From JAJPKK01 sp035311445 (lineage in GTDB: Bacteria; Pseudomonadota; Alphaproteobacteria; Rhizobiales; Xanthobacteraceae), in assembly GCA_035311445.1 (NCBI GenBank), contig DATGCX010000393.1, positions 1 to 64,000 of the forward strand: a stretch of 64,000 nt of DNA, in the 5' to 3' direction. Below the pieces are notes generated by a model. That model worked only from the letters and a program-made list of their open reading frames with translations, ran no database searches and was not told the origin of the DNA. Below, piece after piece: positions 44,286-52,146 of this stretch (positions are counted from its first letter, which is position 1; each line of letters starts with the position of its first letter). The position numbers and the translations under genes were made by a program.

Positions 44286-45881
44286 TTAGTCGCAGAAGCA
44301 GCTCTGATCGTAACATTTCTGGCTCCGGCTCCTTCCGGTGCCCAATTCTTCTTTGACGATCGCTTTCGATTCCAGAGCCGCCGGCAGCACGGACCGTTCG
44401 ATTGGTTCGGGCCGGCGCCGCAGCAACAGCTGCCGCAGCAGGTGGAGCGCCCGCCTCCGCCGGTCGACTATTCCAGGGCACCCCCGCCGAAGAAGCCTGA
44501 TGCCAAGACTGAGAGCACCGTGACGACCCCGATCCTGGTGCTCGGCGACTCGATGGCGGACTGGCTGGCATACGGGCTTGAACTCGCCTATGCGGACTCG
44601 CCCGAGATCGGAATTTTGCGGCGGCATCGCACCAGTTCCGGTTTGATCCGAACCGAGACCCGGAGCGATCCGCGTGGCGAATATCCCGATTGGCCGCCGG
44701 CGGCCCGCGAATTGATCGCATCGCAGAAGCCGAAATTCGTATTGATGATGATCGGCATCAACGACAGGTCCCGCAGCATCAGTCATGTCGCGCCGGCCTC
44801 GCGCACCGCGAAACCGCCTCCGCAACGGGCCGAAGATGCGGCAGCTCTGGAACTCGACAAGTCGGTGCCGGAGAAGCCCGGCGAAACTCCAGCTGCCGCG
44901 CCGTCTGAGACCGCGACACCTGCCGGCAACAGAACGCTGGAATTCCGCACCGATGCGTGGAGCGAAGCCTATATCCGGCGTATCGACGATACGATCGCGG
45001 CCCTGAAAACGTCTGGCGTACCGGTGTTCTGGGTGGGCCTGCCGCCGCTGCGCGGGCAGAAGTCGAACGGTGACATTCCGTTTCTCAACGACCTCTACCG
45101 CAGCCGCGCCGATAAGGCCGGTATCATTTATGTCGATGTATGGGACGGCTTTGTCGACGAAGACGGCCGCTACGCTCAATATGGGCCCGATGTTCAAGGC
45201 CAGACGAGGCGATTGCGCAGCGGCGACGGCGTCTACTTCACGCAGGCCGGAGCCCGCAAGCTTGCCCATTATGTCGAGCGGGAACTGCAGCGTTGGCTGA
45301 GTACGCGGGCACCGTCTGTGGCCGCGGCCGTCCCCGAAGAACCGAAATCCGATTCGGCGCTACCCGCTCCGAGCCGTCCGGGTCCCCATGCGCGGCCGTT
45401 GGCCGGGCCCGTCATACCTTTGACCACAGAGAGGGGCGGTGAAACCGACGATCATCTTCTCGGCGGCGATGATCGCCAGCCGATGAGCGATGCGATAGCG
45501 GCGAAGGTGCTGGTGAGGGGTGAGACCATAACGGCTCCGGCAGGGCGCGCGGACGACTTCGTCTGGCCTCGCCGTGACGTCGCTCCGGTTGGAAGCGATC
45601 CGGTTGTAGCGATGACCGATCTGCCGATGACTCCAATGGTGGCCCAACGCGGCGGAGCGACAGGCACAACGGGCGTGGCGGCACCGTCAGGAAAAGGTGC
45701 GGCAACGCTCCAGGCGAGGGCAGTACCCCATCATCGGGCGACACCCCGGCCGCCGATTTATGCCTATGCGTCGTCGATTTATCGGCCCAATTGGCCCAAT
45801 TATCGCCGGCCGCCAGCGGCGCAGCAATTTGGCTTTCCATCCTTCTTTGGTGGCCAATCCTTGTTCGGCGGGCGATGGTGA
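44241..45881 (+). CDS. DUF459 SGNH-hydrolase-like exported protein
   Basis: The 546-residue protein has an N-terminal membrane anchor or signal (HLAAIALLVAEAALIVTFLA), a Pro/Gln-rich linker, and an SGNH/DUF459 domain (about residues 90-355). It shows ILVLGDSMADWLAYGLELAY, VLMMIGINDRS and a final DGVYFTQAGARKLAHYVERE, where the usual catalytic Ser, Asn and late residues sit. The last 180 residues are low-complexity and Pro/Ala-rich, ending FGGQSLFGGRW. Family members are thought to modify envelope polysaccharides or esters. It has no envelope-gene neighbours here. Confidence 0.85.
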   Translation: MVGGIHVRHLAAIALLVAEAALIVTFLAPAPSGAQFFFDDRFRFQSRRQHGPFDWFGPAPQQQLPQQVERPPPPVDYSRAPPPKKPDAKTESTVTTPILVLGDSMADWLAYGLELAYADSPEIGILRRHRTSSGLIRTETRSDPRGEYPDWPPAARELIASQKPKFVLMMIGINDRSRSISHVAPASRTAKPPPQRAEDAAALELDKSVPEKPGETPAAAPSETATPAGNRTLEFRTDAWSEAYIRRIDDTIAALKTSGVPVFWVGLPPLRGQKSNGDIPFLNDLYRSRADKAGIIYVDVWDGFVDEDGRYAQYGPDVQGQTRRLRSGDGVYFTQAGARKLAHYVERELQRWLSTRAPSVAAAVPEEPKSDSALPAPSRPGPHARPLAGPVIPLTTERGGETDDHLLGGDDRQPMSDAIAAKVLVRGETITAPAGRADDFVWPRRDVAPVGSDPVVAMTDLPMTPMVAQRGGATGTTGVAAPSGKGAATLQARAVPHHRATPRPPIYAYASSIYRPNWPNYRRPPAAQQFGFPSFFGGQSLFGGRW

Positions 45882-45934
45882 GCGCCGCGTTGACCTAGCC
45901 ATCTTCAATATGACCGCGCGGTTGCATCTCATGG

Positions 45935-46471
45935 ATGGCACGCAACACAAACAACTTGTTGACTGGGACGTCCGGGTGAAGCTATCGCTCCTGGCGGGGC
46001 CGATTTTATCCGCGCGATCTGGCAGCGCGCAGGCAGCTTGAGTTTTACGCTCAGCACTTCCGCACAACAGAACTCAACGGCGTGTTCAATCGCATGCCGA
46101 CCATTGAAGCCGTCCACGGCTGGGCCGAGCGCACTCCCGCAGGTTTCGTTTTTGCCGGGAAGGCATCGAAATTCATCACGCACTGGAAACGCTTGAACGA
46201 CAAATCCCGCAATAGCCTTGCGGTGATGGAAGGCCGCTTGTGGCTGCTTGGCGACAAGGCAGGGCCGGTGCTTTTTCAACCTCCACCACAATTCAAGAAG
46301 GATCGTAAGCGATTCGAATCATTCCTGAAGCTGCTTTCACGGCGACGATCGTATGCGTTCGAATTTCGACGCCCGAGTTGGCGCGACGACGACGTACTGC
46401 AGGACAATGACGCAGCACTCTGTATTTCGGGCCATCACGATGCGCCATCGCCCTGGAAGGCCTTTTCGTAA
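45935..46471 (+). pseudogene. DUF72 protein gene with a stop at a conserved Trp and lost 3' half
   Basis: From the ATG at 45935 the frame reads MARNTNNLLTGTSG, then TGA (45977), then SYRSWRGRFYPRDL, QLEFYAQHFRTTELNGVFNR and onward to ALCISGHHDAPSPW. DUF72 proteins have a Trp exactly where the TGA stands (GTSGWSY). After SPW the frame ends KAFS-stop at 46471, whereas full members continue for another 80 residues or so. Both the nonsense codon and the missing end argue for a dead gene. The broken membrane-protein gene begins at the same point. Confidence 0.75.
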
Positions 46472-46479
46472 GCTCGACG

Positions 46480-47190
46480 GCACCGACCTGGCGCGATGCG
46501 TCGTTGGCGCTTGTGCTTCTGTCCGGGTTATACCTGCTCCTAGCAGCCATCGCGGCTTATGGGTTCGGTGGTTATCTCGCCGGCCGCTTGCTTTCGCACA
46601 GGATTGCGGGGCACGCAAAAGAAAGTCGAGTTCCGAGACGGCATGCACGGGCTTCTGGTCTGGGCACTCGCCACTCTCTTGGGAGCGCTCATCGCGATTG
46701 CTTCGGCTCAGTCATTGGCGCGTTTCGTGGCGCCGTCGACCGGATCGGTCGGACCATCTGCTGCGGTCGCCGGCGAGAACATCATTGCGTTCGATCTTGA
46801 TCGCCTGTTCCGCAGTGACCGGCAGCCGGAAGGAGACATCAATTACGCCCGATCGGAGGCGGCGCGTAACCTGCTCACCACCTCAAGCCATGCCGGGATG
46901 CAGCAGGATGATCGCGCTTATCTGGTGCGACTCGTGGCTTCCCGTGCAGGAATCGCGCCATCGGAGGTCGAACAGCGGGTCAATGAGATGATCACGCGCG
47001 CGAACGAGAAGTCGTGCGCGGCGCAGCGGAGTGATCCCGGCATTCATGATTGGAGCCGCGACATTGGCTGGCGCCGCTATGTCTTGGTTCGCCGCCGGGG
47101 CTGGCGGGGCGCATCGGGACGAGCGTTTGAGCCCGCATCCCTTGCTGGATTGGGCAAGATCCCACGTCTGATCGGGTTAGATCAGCCTGC
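46480..47190 (+). pseudogene. membrane protein gene with two frameshifts
   Basis: Three pieces in three frames join into one sensible protein. Helix one is ALVLLSGLYLLLAAIAAYGF-GGYLAGR (frame of 46504). Then VEFRDGMHGLLVWALATLLG and AEDLDRLF-like sections follow to about 47020 (frame of 46559). A last helix IPAFMIGAATLAGAAMSWFA lies in a third frame at 47030-47110. The first shift is next to the A-rich CAAAAGAAAG at about 46617, the second near 47030. Related three-helix proteins exist in Hyphomicrobiales. It directly follows the DUF72 remnant. Confidence 0.65.
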
Positions 47191-47571
47191 GGCCGGCGTC
47201 ACGTAGCAGTACACCTGCCGCTGCGCGCCGATGAAGATGATACCGTGTCCGGTCGGATTGCCGGCATCGAACTTCATCTTGTAGTTCGGCACCTGGATAC
47301 GGCTACCCACCGGGACGGTCTTAACGGCGCGATGTCCGGTGATGATTGCAATGTAGTGATCGCCCTCAACCTCGAAATTATCGGCCTCGTAGGCGTCCGC
47401 TTCACCGCAGCAGGATAGCCGCGGATGATCAGGCTGCTTGAGGTGTTCGAACCACTCTCTGACCCGAGCATCCTGCCCCTGCCACTGACCACCGTCGCGG
47501 GCGAATGCGGTTGCGGCAATCAAGAGGACGCATATTGCGGCAAGAAGGGATTGAACGAGTGTCGGCTGCAT
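47182..47571 (-). CDS. small exported protein of unknown function
   Basis: The ATG at 47571 lies after GAGGCAACGTC; 129 residues. The signal peptide is MQPTLVQSLLAAICVLLIAA ending TAFA. The mature part has RLSCCGEADAYEADNFEVEG with a Cys pair, VPVGSRIQVPNYKMKFDAGN and HGIIFIGAQRQVYCYV. This pattern occurs in short periplasmic proteins of rhizobia without known function. It converges on the broken membrane-protein gene. Confidence 0.7.
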   Translation of the reverse strand: MQPTLVQSLLAAICVLLIAATAFARDGGQWQGQDARVREWFEHLKQPDHPRLSCCGEADAYEADNFEVEGDHYIAIITGHRAVKTVPVGSRIQVPNYKMKFDAGNPTGHGIIFIGAQRQVYCYVTPAAG

Positions 47572-47654
47572 GACGTTGCCTCGATCGGAATTAAATAACA
47601 TTCTTGCACTCACATTAATGGAAACACGGGATTACGCCACCTCCCGGGCAGCCA

Positions 47655-47775
47655 GTTGCGTCGTCGCCGGCTTGTCCGGCGACTTTGAATTGAAGCCGCA
47701 GTGCAAAAGCCGTCGAGGTGACCCGGGACAAGCCGGCCTCGACCCGGGAGAGGCCAGTAGTCAGACCTGATCGAA
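47655..47775. repeat. dispersed repeat family 2, copy 4
   Basis: GTCGTCGCCGGCTTGTCCGG, TTGAATTGAAGCCGCAGTGC and GGGACAAGCCGGCCTCGACC are in family order. The end GGAGAGGCCAGTAGTCAGAC matches the end of the copy at 63845 (GGGAGAGAGCCGGTGCTC). Confidence 0.65.
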
Positions 47776-47904
47776 ATCTGATGCCCATGCCGTGGTCATT
47801 AATGTGCAAGCGGATCTGGGCGAAGCTGGAAATTCACTACCATCAGGGCTTGTTTGCATCGCGAGCGCTGTGCCGGTGCGCCGGGACTGGGCGCCTCTCG
47901 ACGT

Positions 47905-48078
47905 GTGGCGACCCTAGTGGCGACCCTTGTGGTCGCCCAGTTGCCGGATGCGACGAATGGGGCGACCACAAGGGTCGCCCCTACAGCGGGCGGTTTTGGA
48001 GGATGTCGCTTGCGGCCCCTCTAACGTTATGACTTGGTCGATGCTCCAATCCTTCAGATCGGCTGAAGCGATCGACTA
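47905..48078 (+). mobile_element. MITE-like element, copy 4 (left module missing)
   Basis: The hairpin module (GTGGCGACCCTTGTGGTCGC / GGGCGACCACAAGGGTCGCC) is followed by GGAGGATGTCGCTTGCGGCC, CTAACGTTATGACTTGGTCG and the right inverted end TCAGATCGGCTGAAGCGATC-GACTA at 48078. The last three bases CTA are the complement of the TAG stop of the SET gene. Confidence 0.7.
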
Positions 48079-48600
48079 GGTCTTGCGTCCGCGCACTGCC
48101 GTTTTCTTCACTCGGCGAGCGGGTGTCTTCGCGCTCGACCGGAGACCGCGCGCCTTGGTCTTCGCGCGGCGAGCGGCTGCCCTTGTCTTCGCCTGGCGAG
48201 CGGCCGCCTTTGTGCGGCAAGCTGCGCAACGGCAGCCTTTGCTCTTGATGAAGTAGTCGAAATATTCGCGGCCGTAGTCGTACGTTATTTCCTCGCCCGG
48301 TTCGATGCCACGCAACGCCACGACAACGATCCGACCTTTGCGCACCACAGGTTTGGCATTCGGCCGGCAGGAGTGGTTGATATAGCGCGCCACATTCCAG
48401 CGCGGCGAGCCGTCGATGGTCCATCGGCGGTTGAGTTCAAACATGTATCTGCCGCCACGTCGCTCGCGTTGGCCGGCTTCCTCGCTCGAAAGGCGCCGAC
48501 CGCGATAGGTCGCGATATAGGCGCCACGTTTGATCAGCTTCATGGCAAACAAGCCGAGCCCAGTAACCGAGCGGCCGATACGGAACGAACGTGAGGACAT
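48076..48600 (-). CDS. SET-domain protein-lysine methyltransferase with H1-like tail
   Basis: The ATG at 48600 gives 174 residues. The SET domain (about 1-125) has GLGLFAMKLIKRGAYIATY, RYINHSCRPNAKP (cofactor site), GEEITYDYG and a post-SET-like GCRCAACR. The last 48 residues are a run of Lys, Arg and Ala (AAARQAKTRAAARRAKTKAR), like histone H1 or bacterial HU tails, and may bind DNA or be methylated itself. Targets of bacterial SET proteins are mostly unknown. The stop codon TAG comes from the end of the adjacent MITE-like element. Confidence 0.88.
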   Translation of the reverse strand: MSSRSFRIGRSVTGLGLFAMKLIKRGAYIATYRGRRLSSEEAGQRERRGGRYMFELNRRWTIDGSPRWNVARYINHSCRPNAKPVVRKGRIVVVALRGIEPGEEITYDYGREYFDYFIKSKGCRCAACRTKAAARQAKTRAAARRAKTKARGLRSSAKTPARRVKKTAVRGRKT

Positions 48601-48686
48601 CGCCTGCAATTAGCGAGAACAACGAGAAGACATTTCCTGCGATTAGCCGCAAATTTCGTTCATGTCATCCCCAATCCCCCAGATAT

Positions 48687-50276
48687 TCACTTCTGTAAGA
48701 GATCCGCGATCACCGCCTGCGCCGCGTTGTGTCCCGGTGCGCCTGTCACTCCCCCGCCTGGATGCGCACCCGAGCCACACAGATAGAGTCCGGGGATAGG
48801 CATGCGGTAGTCGGCATATCCCAGCATCGGGCGCGCCGAAAAGAGCTGATCAAGCGTTAGCCTGCCATGGAAGATGTCGCCGTTGGGCAAGCCGAAGATG
48901 CGCTCCAGATCGAATGGCGACAGGCTTTGCCGGCCGATTACGCTTGCTTTGAAGCCGGGCGCATACGTCTCGACTGTATCGATCATCAGGTCGGCGACGG
49001 TTTCGCGGTGGTGGTCCCATAATGAGCCGTCGTCAAATTGCGGTGCAACGTGCTGGCAGAACAGGCTCGCCACGTGCGCGCCGGGAGGCGCCAGGCTGTC
49101 GTCGAGGGTCGAAGGAATCACCATCTCGATGATGGGCGCCCGGCTCCAGCCGTGGCGGACGCAATCGCGGTAGGCTTTGTCCATATAGGAGAGACTCGGC
49201 GCCAGAATGATGCCGGCAGTGTGATGCTCGCCCGTTCCAGGCAGCGCAGAGAATTCCGGCAGCTTCGATAATGCGACATTCATGCGGAATGTGCCGGAGC
49301 CCGCCTTCCACGTCTTCATGCGCGCCACCATTGCTGCTGGAACCGCCTCAACCGGAACGAGGGCCTGGAAAAGGTGCCGCGGATCGACATTGGCAATGAC
49401 CGCGCGCGCGCGCACGGGCGTCCCGTCCTCCAGTACGGCGCCGGCGGCGCGGCCGTGCTCCACGATGATTTCACGCACCGCCGCCCGTAAATCGATCCGG
49501 ACGCCATGTGCGGCGGCCGCCTTGGCCATCGCCTGCGTGATTGCGCCCATACCGCCGATCGCGTGGCCCCATGTGCCCTGCTTACCGTTTACTTCGCCGA
49601 ACACGTGATGCACGAGCACATAGGCGGAGCCCGGCGTGTAAGGGCTAGCCAGATTGCCGACGACGGCGTCGAAGCCGAGCACAGCCTTGATGGGATCGGA
49701 CTCGAACCAGTCATCGAGCATCTCACCGGCCGATTTGCCAAACAGGCGGAAGGCCGCCTTGAGGCCGTCGGCCTGCCAAAGGCTCTTGCCGATCACCGCG
49801 AGCTTGCCGAGTTGGTACGCCGCTTGGCTGAAGCTTCCCAGCGTCAGATTGGGCGGCGCGCTGAGCACAAGCCTGCGCAATACGGCGGCGACCCGGCCGA
49901 GCTCGGCCTGATAGGCGGGATAGCGAGCGGCATCCCGCGCACCGAATTTTGCGATCTCACCCTCGGTGCGGCCCTCGCCGGTGAGGAGATGGCGTCCATC
50001 CGGCAGCGGCAGAAAGTTCTGCACGCGGCGGGGAATGATGCGCAAGCCGAGTTGGTGCAGCTTCAGGTCACGGATGATCTTGGGCTGCAGCAGGCTTACC
50101 GTGTAGGCCGCGGTCGAGTTGCGGAAGCCTGGGTGGAATTCCTCCGTAACACAAGCCCCGCCGACCACGCCGCGCCGTTCCAGAACGCGCACCCGCAGGC
50201 CCGCCATGCCGAGATAGGCCGCACAGGTGAGGCCGTTGTGGCCGGCTCCGATTAGCACAGCGTCGAGATCGGGCAT
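48687..50276 (-). CDS. CrtI-like FAD-dependent oxidoreductase (PYROXD2 type)
   Basis: The protein has 529 residues from the ATG at 50276; a GTG at 50291 is an alternative and neither has a clear ribosome site. FAD-binding motif DAVLIGAGHNGLTCAAYLGM with ERRGVVGGACVTEE, a middle HAIGGMGAITQAMAKAAAAH, and a C-terminal GLYLCGSGAHPGGGVTGAPG identify the phytoene-desaturase/amine-oxidase superfamily. The exact substrate is unknown. It lies 29 bases after the P450 gene on the same strand, so a joint oxidative pathway is likely. Confidence 0.87.
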   Translation of the reverse strand: MPDLDAVLIGAGHNGLTCAAYLGMAGLRVRVLERRGVVGGACVTEEFHPGFRNSTAAYTVSLLQPKIIRDLKLHQLGLRIIPRRVQNFLPLPDGRHLLTGEGRTEGEIAKFGARDAARYPAYQAELGRVAAVLRRLVLSAPPNLTLGSFSQAAYQLGKLAVIGKSLWQADGLKAAFRLFGKSAGEMLDDWFESDPIKAVLGFDAVVGNLASPYTPGSAYVLVHHVFGEVNGKQGTWGHAIGGMGAITQAMAKAAAAHGVRIDLRAAVREIIVEHGRAAGAVLEDGTPVRARAVIANVDPRHLFQALVPVEAVPAAMVARMKTWKAGSGTFRMNVALSKLPEFSALPGTGEHHTAGIILAPSLSYMDKAYRDCVRHGWSRAPIIEMVIPSTLDDSLAPPGAHVASLFCQHVAPQFDDGSLWDHHRETVADLMIDTVETYAPGFKASVIGRQSLSPFDLERIFGLPNGDIFHGRLTLDQLFSARPMLGYADYRMPIPGLYLCGSGAHPGGGVTGAPGHNAAQAVIADLLQK

Positions 50277-50305
50277 GGCATGGGCGCGCACGGAGCAATT
50301 TGGGT

Positions 50306-51496
50306 TTACACCGGTATCAGTTCGATCGGCAGGCTCGCGAATTGCCGGAGGCTGTTATTGAGCTTGCGCCGCGGTTCTCCGATGATGTCGATACGCGCGG
50401 CGCGCGACGCGAGCGCCGTAATGATCATCTCGGCTTCGAGCCGCGCCAGCATCTGGCCGACGCAGAGATGAATACCGGCGCCAAAGGCGACATGGCCGGT
50501 GGTGCGGCGGGTGATATCGAAGTGCTCCGGATCGTTCCATTTGCGCGGATCGCGGTTGGCGGAAGCAAGGAACAACAGTATCTTCGCATCCGCGGGGATC
50601 GCAACGTCGCCGATATTGACCGGCTTGGTGGTGGTGCGGAAGAACGTCTGTACAGGCGACTCCCAGCGCAGCACCTCATCGAAGCCCGGCCGCGCCAGCG
50701 CAGGGTTCTCGCGCAGCGCCTGCCATTGAGCCGGGTTGCTGGCGAATGCGTAGAGCGCATTTCCAATACCGACGACCGTCGTGTCGAGCCCAGCTGAGAG
50801 CAGTGAACGCACAAGCAGAGGTGCCTCTTCCGCTATGATCTCTCCGGTATCGACGGCGGCCCAGATCGTCGCGCCAATGCCATCGGGCGAAAGCGCCTCG
50901 CGGGCACATTGCGAATTGATATAGGCGATGACCTTTGTGGCCTCAGCCATGGCGGCATCGAAATGCGCGTTGCGTGGACCGAACGCGTTGAACACCATAG
51001 CGCCATAGGGCAGCAGGTTTTCGAGGCCGTTCGATCCAAGGCCGATAGCGTCCGGAAACACGCTCAATGGATAGGCCTCGGCAATGTCCTTGACGGCGTC
51101 GACGCTCCCGCGTGCGACCAGCATACCGGCGAGATTTTCCGCGGCCTCCTTGAAGCTCGCACGTAACGCCGCCATCGGTTTGGCCGACAGCGCGCGATTC
51201 ATGATGGTGCGGGTCCGCGTATGCAGCGGCGGATCAGCCTCCAGAATGAGGCTCGGCGGGCGCCACGGCCTGGTGCGCCGAAAATCATCGATGCCGACGC
51301 CGGACGCGGAGCTGAAGGTCTCCCAATCGCTGAGAGCTGCCTGCACCTCCGCATAGCGTGCGCACGCCCACAGTCCGTAACGCTCCAGCCAGACGACGGG
51401 TCCCGCATCGCGCAGCTGCGCATGGAAGGGATATGGCGCGGCAAGGAAGTCGTCGGCAAAAGGGTCAATCGAGGAAACCGGTACGTCGGGCGGCAT
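50306..51496 (-). CDS. cytochrome P450
   Basis: The ATG at 51496 (AGAAGA upstream, weak) gives 396 residues, normal for bacterial P450s. It has the I-helix SLLSAGLDTTVVGIG, the ExxR pair in DEVLRWESPVQ, and the haem loop FGAGIHLCVGQMLARLE with the Cys ligand. It resembles class I P450s like CYP199 that demethylate aromatic acids, but the substrate cannot be assigned. No ferredoxin gene is adjacent. The FAD oxidoreductase gene follows. Confidence 0.92.
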   Translation of the reverse strand: MPPDVPVSSIDPFADDFLAAPYPFHAQLRDAGPVVWLERYGLWACARYAEVQAALSDWETFSSASGVGIDDFRRTRPWRPPSLILEADPPLHTRTRTIMNRALSAKPMAALRASFKEAAENLAGMLVARGSVDAVKDIAEAYPLSVFPDAIGLGSNGLENLLPYGAMVFNAFGPRNAHFDAAMAEATKVIAYINSQCAREALSPDGIGATIWAAVDTGEIIAEEAPLLVRSLLSAGLDTTVVGIGNALYAFASNPAQWQALRENPALARPGFDEVLRWESPVQTFFRTTTKPVNIGDVAIPADAKILLFLASANRDPRKWNDPEHFDITRRTTGHVAFGAGIHLCVGQMLARLEAEMIITALASRAARIDIIGEPRRKLNNSLRQFASLPIELIPV

Positions 51497-51589
51497 TTGG
51501 CGAATCTTCTGTTGCGAGTATCGCTTGTAGACCTCAACAATCGAAATTAAATTTAAAGGGAATTCCCGCCAGTTTGAAGCACTCGCCCT

Positions 51590-51695
51590 TCGCCGACTTG
51601 TCATGGCCGGGCTTATGGCGGGCACCCCGATTATTCTTGTCTGGGTCTTAAAGTTCGGGGGCGACCTTTTCCACGAGCGCGCCAGTTGAACAAAG
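51590..51695. repeat. degenerate member of repeat family 2
   Basis: GACTTGTCATGGCCGGGCTT, CACCCCGATTATTCTTGTC and TTAAAGTTCGGGGGCGACC show the same blocks as the family in altered form. It lies between the divergent P450 and Hsp20 genes, where promoters of both are expected. Confidence 0.4.
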
Positions 51696-51732
51696 CGATC
51701 GCAATCACAAATAAGGGCAATTGGGGTGATCA

Positions 51733-52146
51733 ATGGCTGACTTCTCAAGCGGATGGATGTGGTCTGAAGCCTGCGAGATGCTGGCGCGCGCCGAGCGGCT
51801 GCATCGCGAACTGTTCCGGCCGGCAGCGGGAACGCGGATTCCTACCTGGGAGCCCCCCGTCGACGTACTCGAGACCGAACGTGAGGTCCTCGTGCTGGTA
51901 GCGCTTCCGGGCGTTGAGCCCGACCGCGTCGAAACAGTGATCGATGGCGCCCACCTGATTGTCGCAGGGCAGCGCGTGTTGCCGGCGGAGCTGGCGACGG
52001 CCGTGATCCACCGGCTCGAGCTGCCCCAGGGCCGGTTCGAACGGCGCATCAGACTTCCCGCCGGGCTCTATGGAGCGGTGCGCCGCGTCGCGGTTCACGG
52101 CTGCGTCCTGATCACCTTGCAGAAAGCGGAGACTTTCCGTGGCTGA
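51733..52146 (+). CDS. Hsp20/alpha-crystallin small heat-shock protein
   Basis: The 137-residue protein follows TTGGGGTGATCA. It carries the alpha-crystallin domain (about residues 38-130): WEPPVDVLETEREVLVLVAL, PGVEPDRVETVIDGAHLIVA and VHGCVLITLQKA. Small heat-shock proteins hold unfolding proteins for refolding or degradation. Its stop codon overlaps the start of lon by 8 bases, which couples the holdase to the protease. No HrcA or RpoH box was recognised upstream. Confidence 0.9.
   Translation: MADFSSGWMWSEACEMLARAERLHRELFRPAAGTRIPTWEPPVDVLETEREVLVLVALPGVEPDRVETVIDGAHLIVAGQRVLPAELATAVIHRLELPQGRFERRIRLPAGLYGAVRRVAVHGCVLITLQKAETFRG

Noticed and set aside
45977..45979. TGA as a selenocysteine codon in the DUF72 gene
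   Set aside because: The position is Trp in the family, no SECIS-like hairpin is evident downstream, and the gene is truncated at the 3' end as well.
46300..46330. A tRNA T-arm-like ATTCGAATC string
   Set aside because: It lies inside the DUF72 coding remnant and no acceptor or anticodon arm can be drawn around it.
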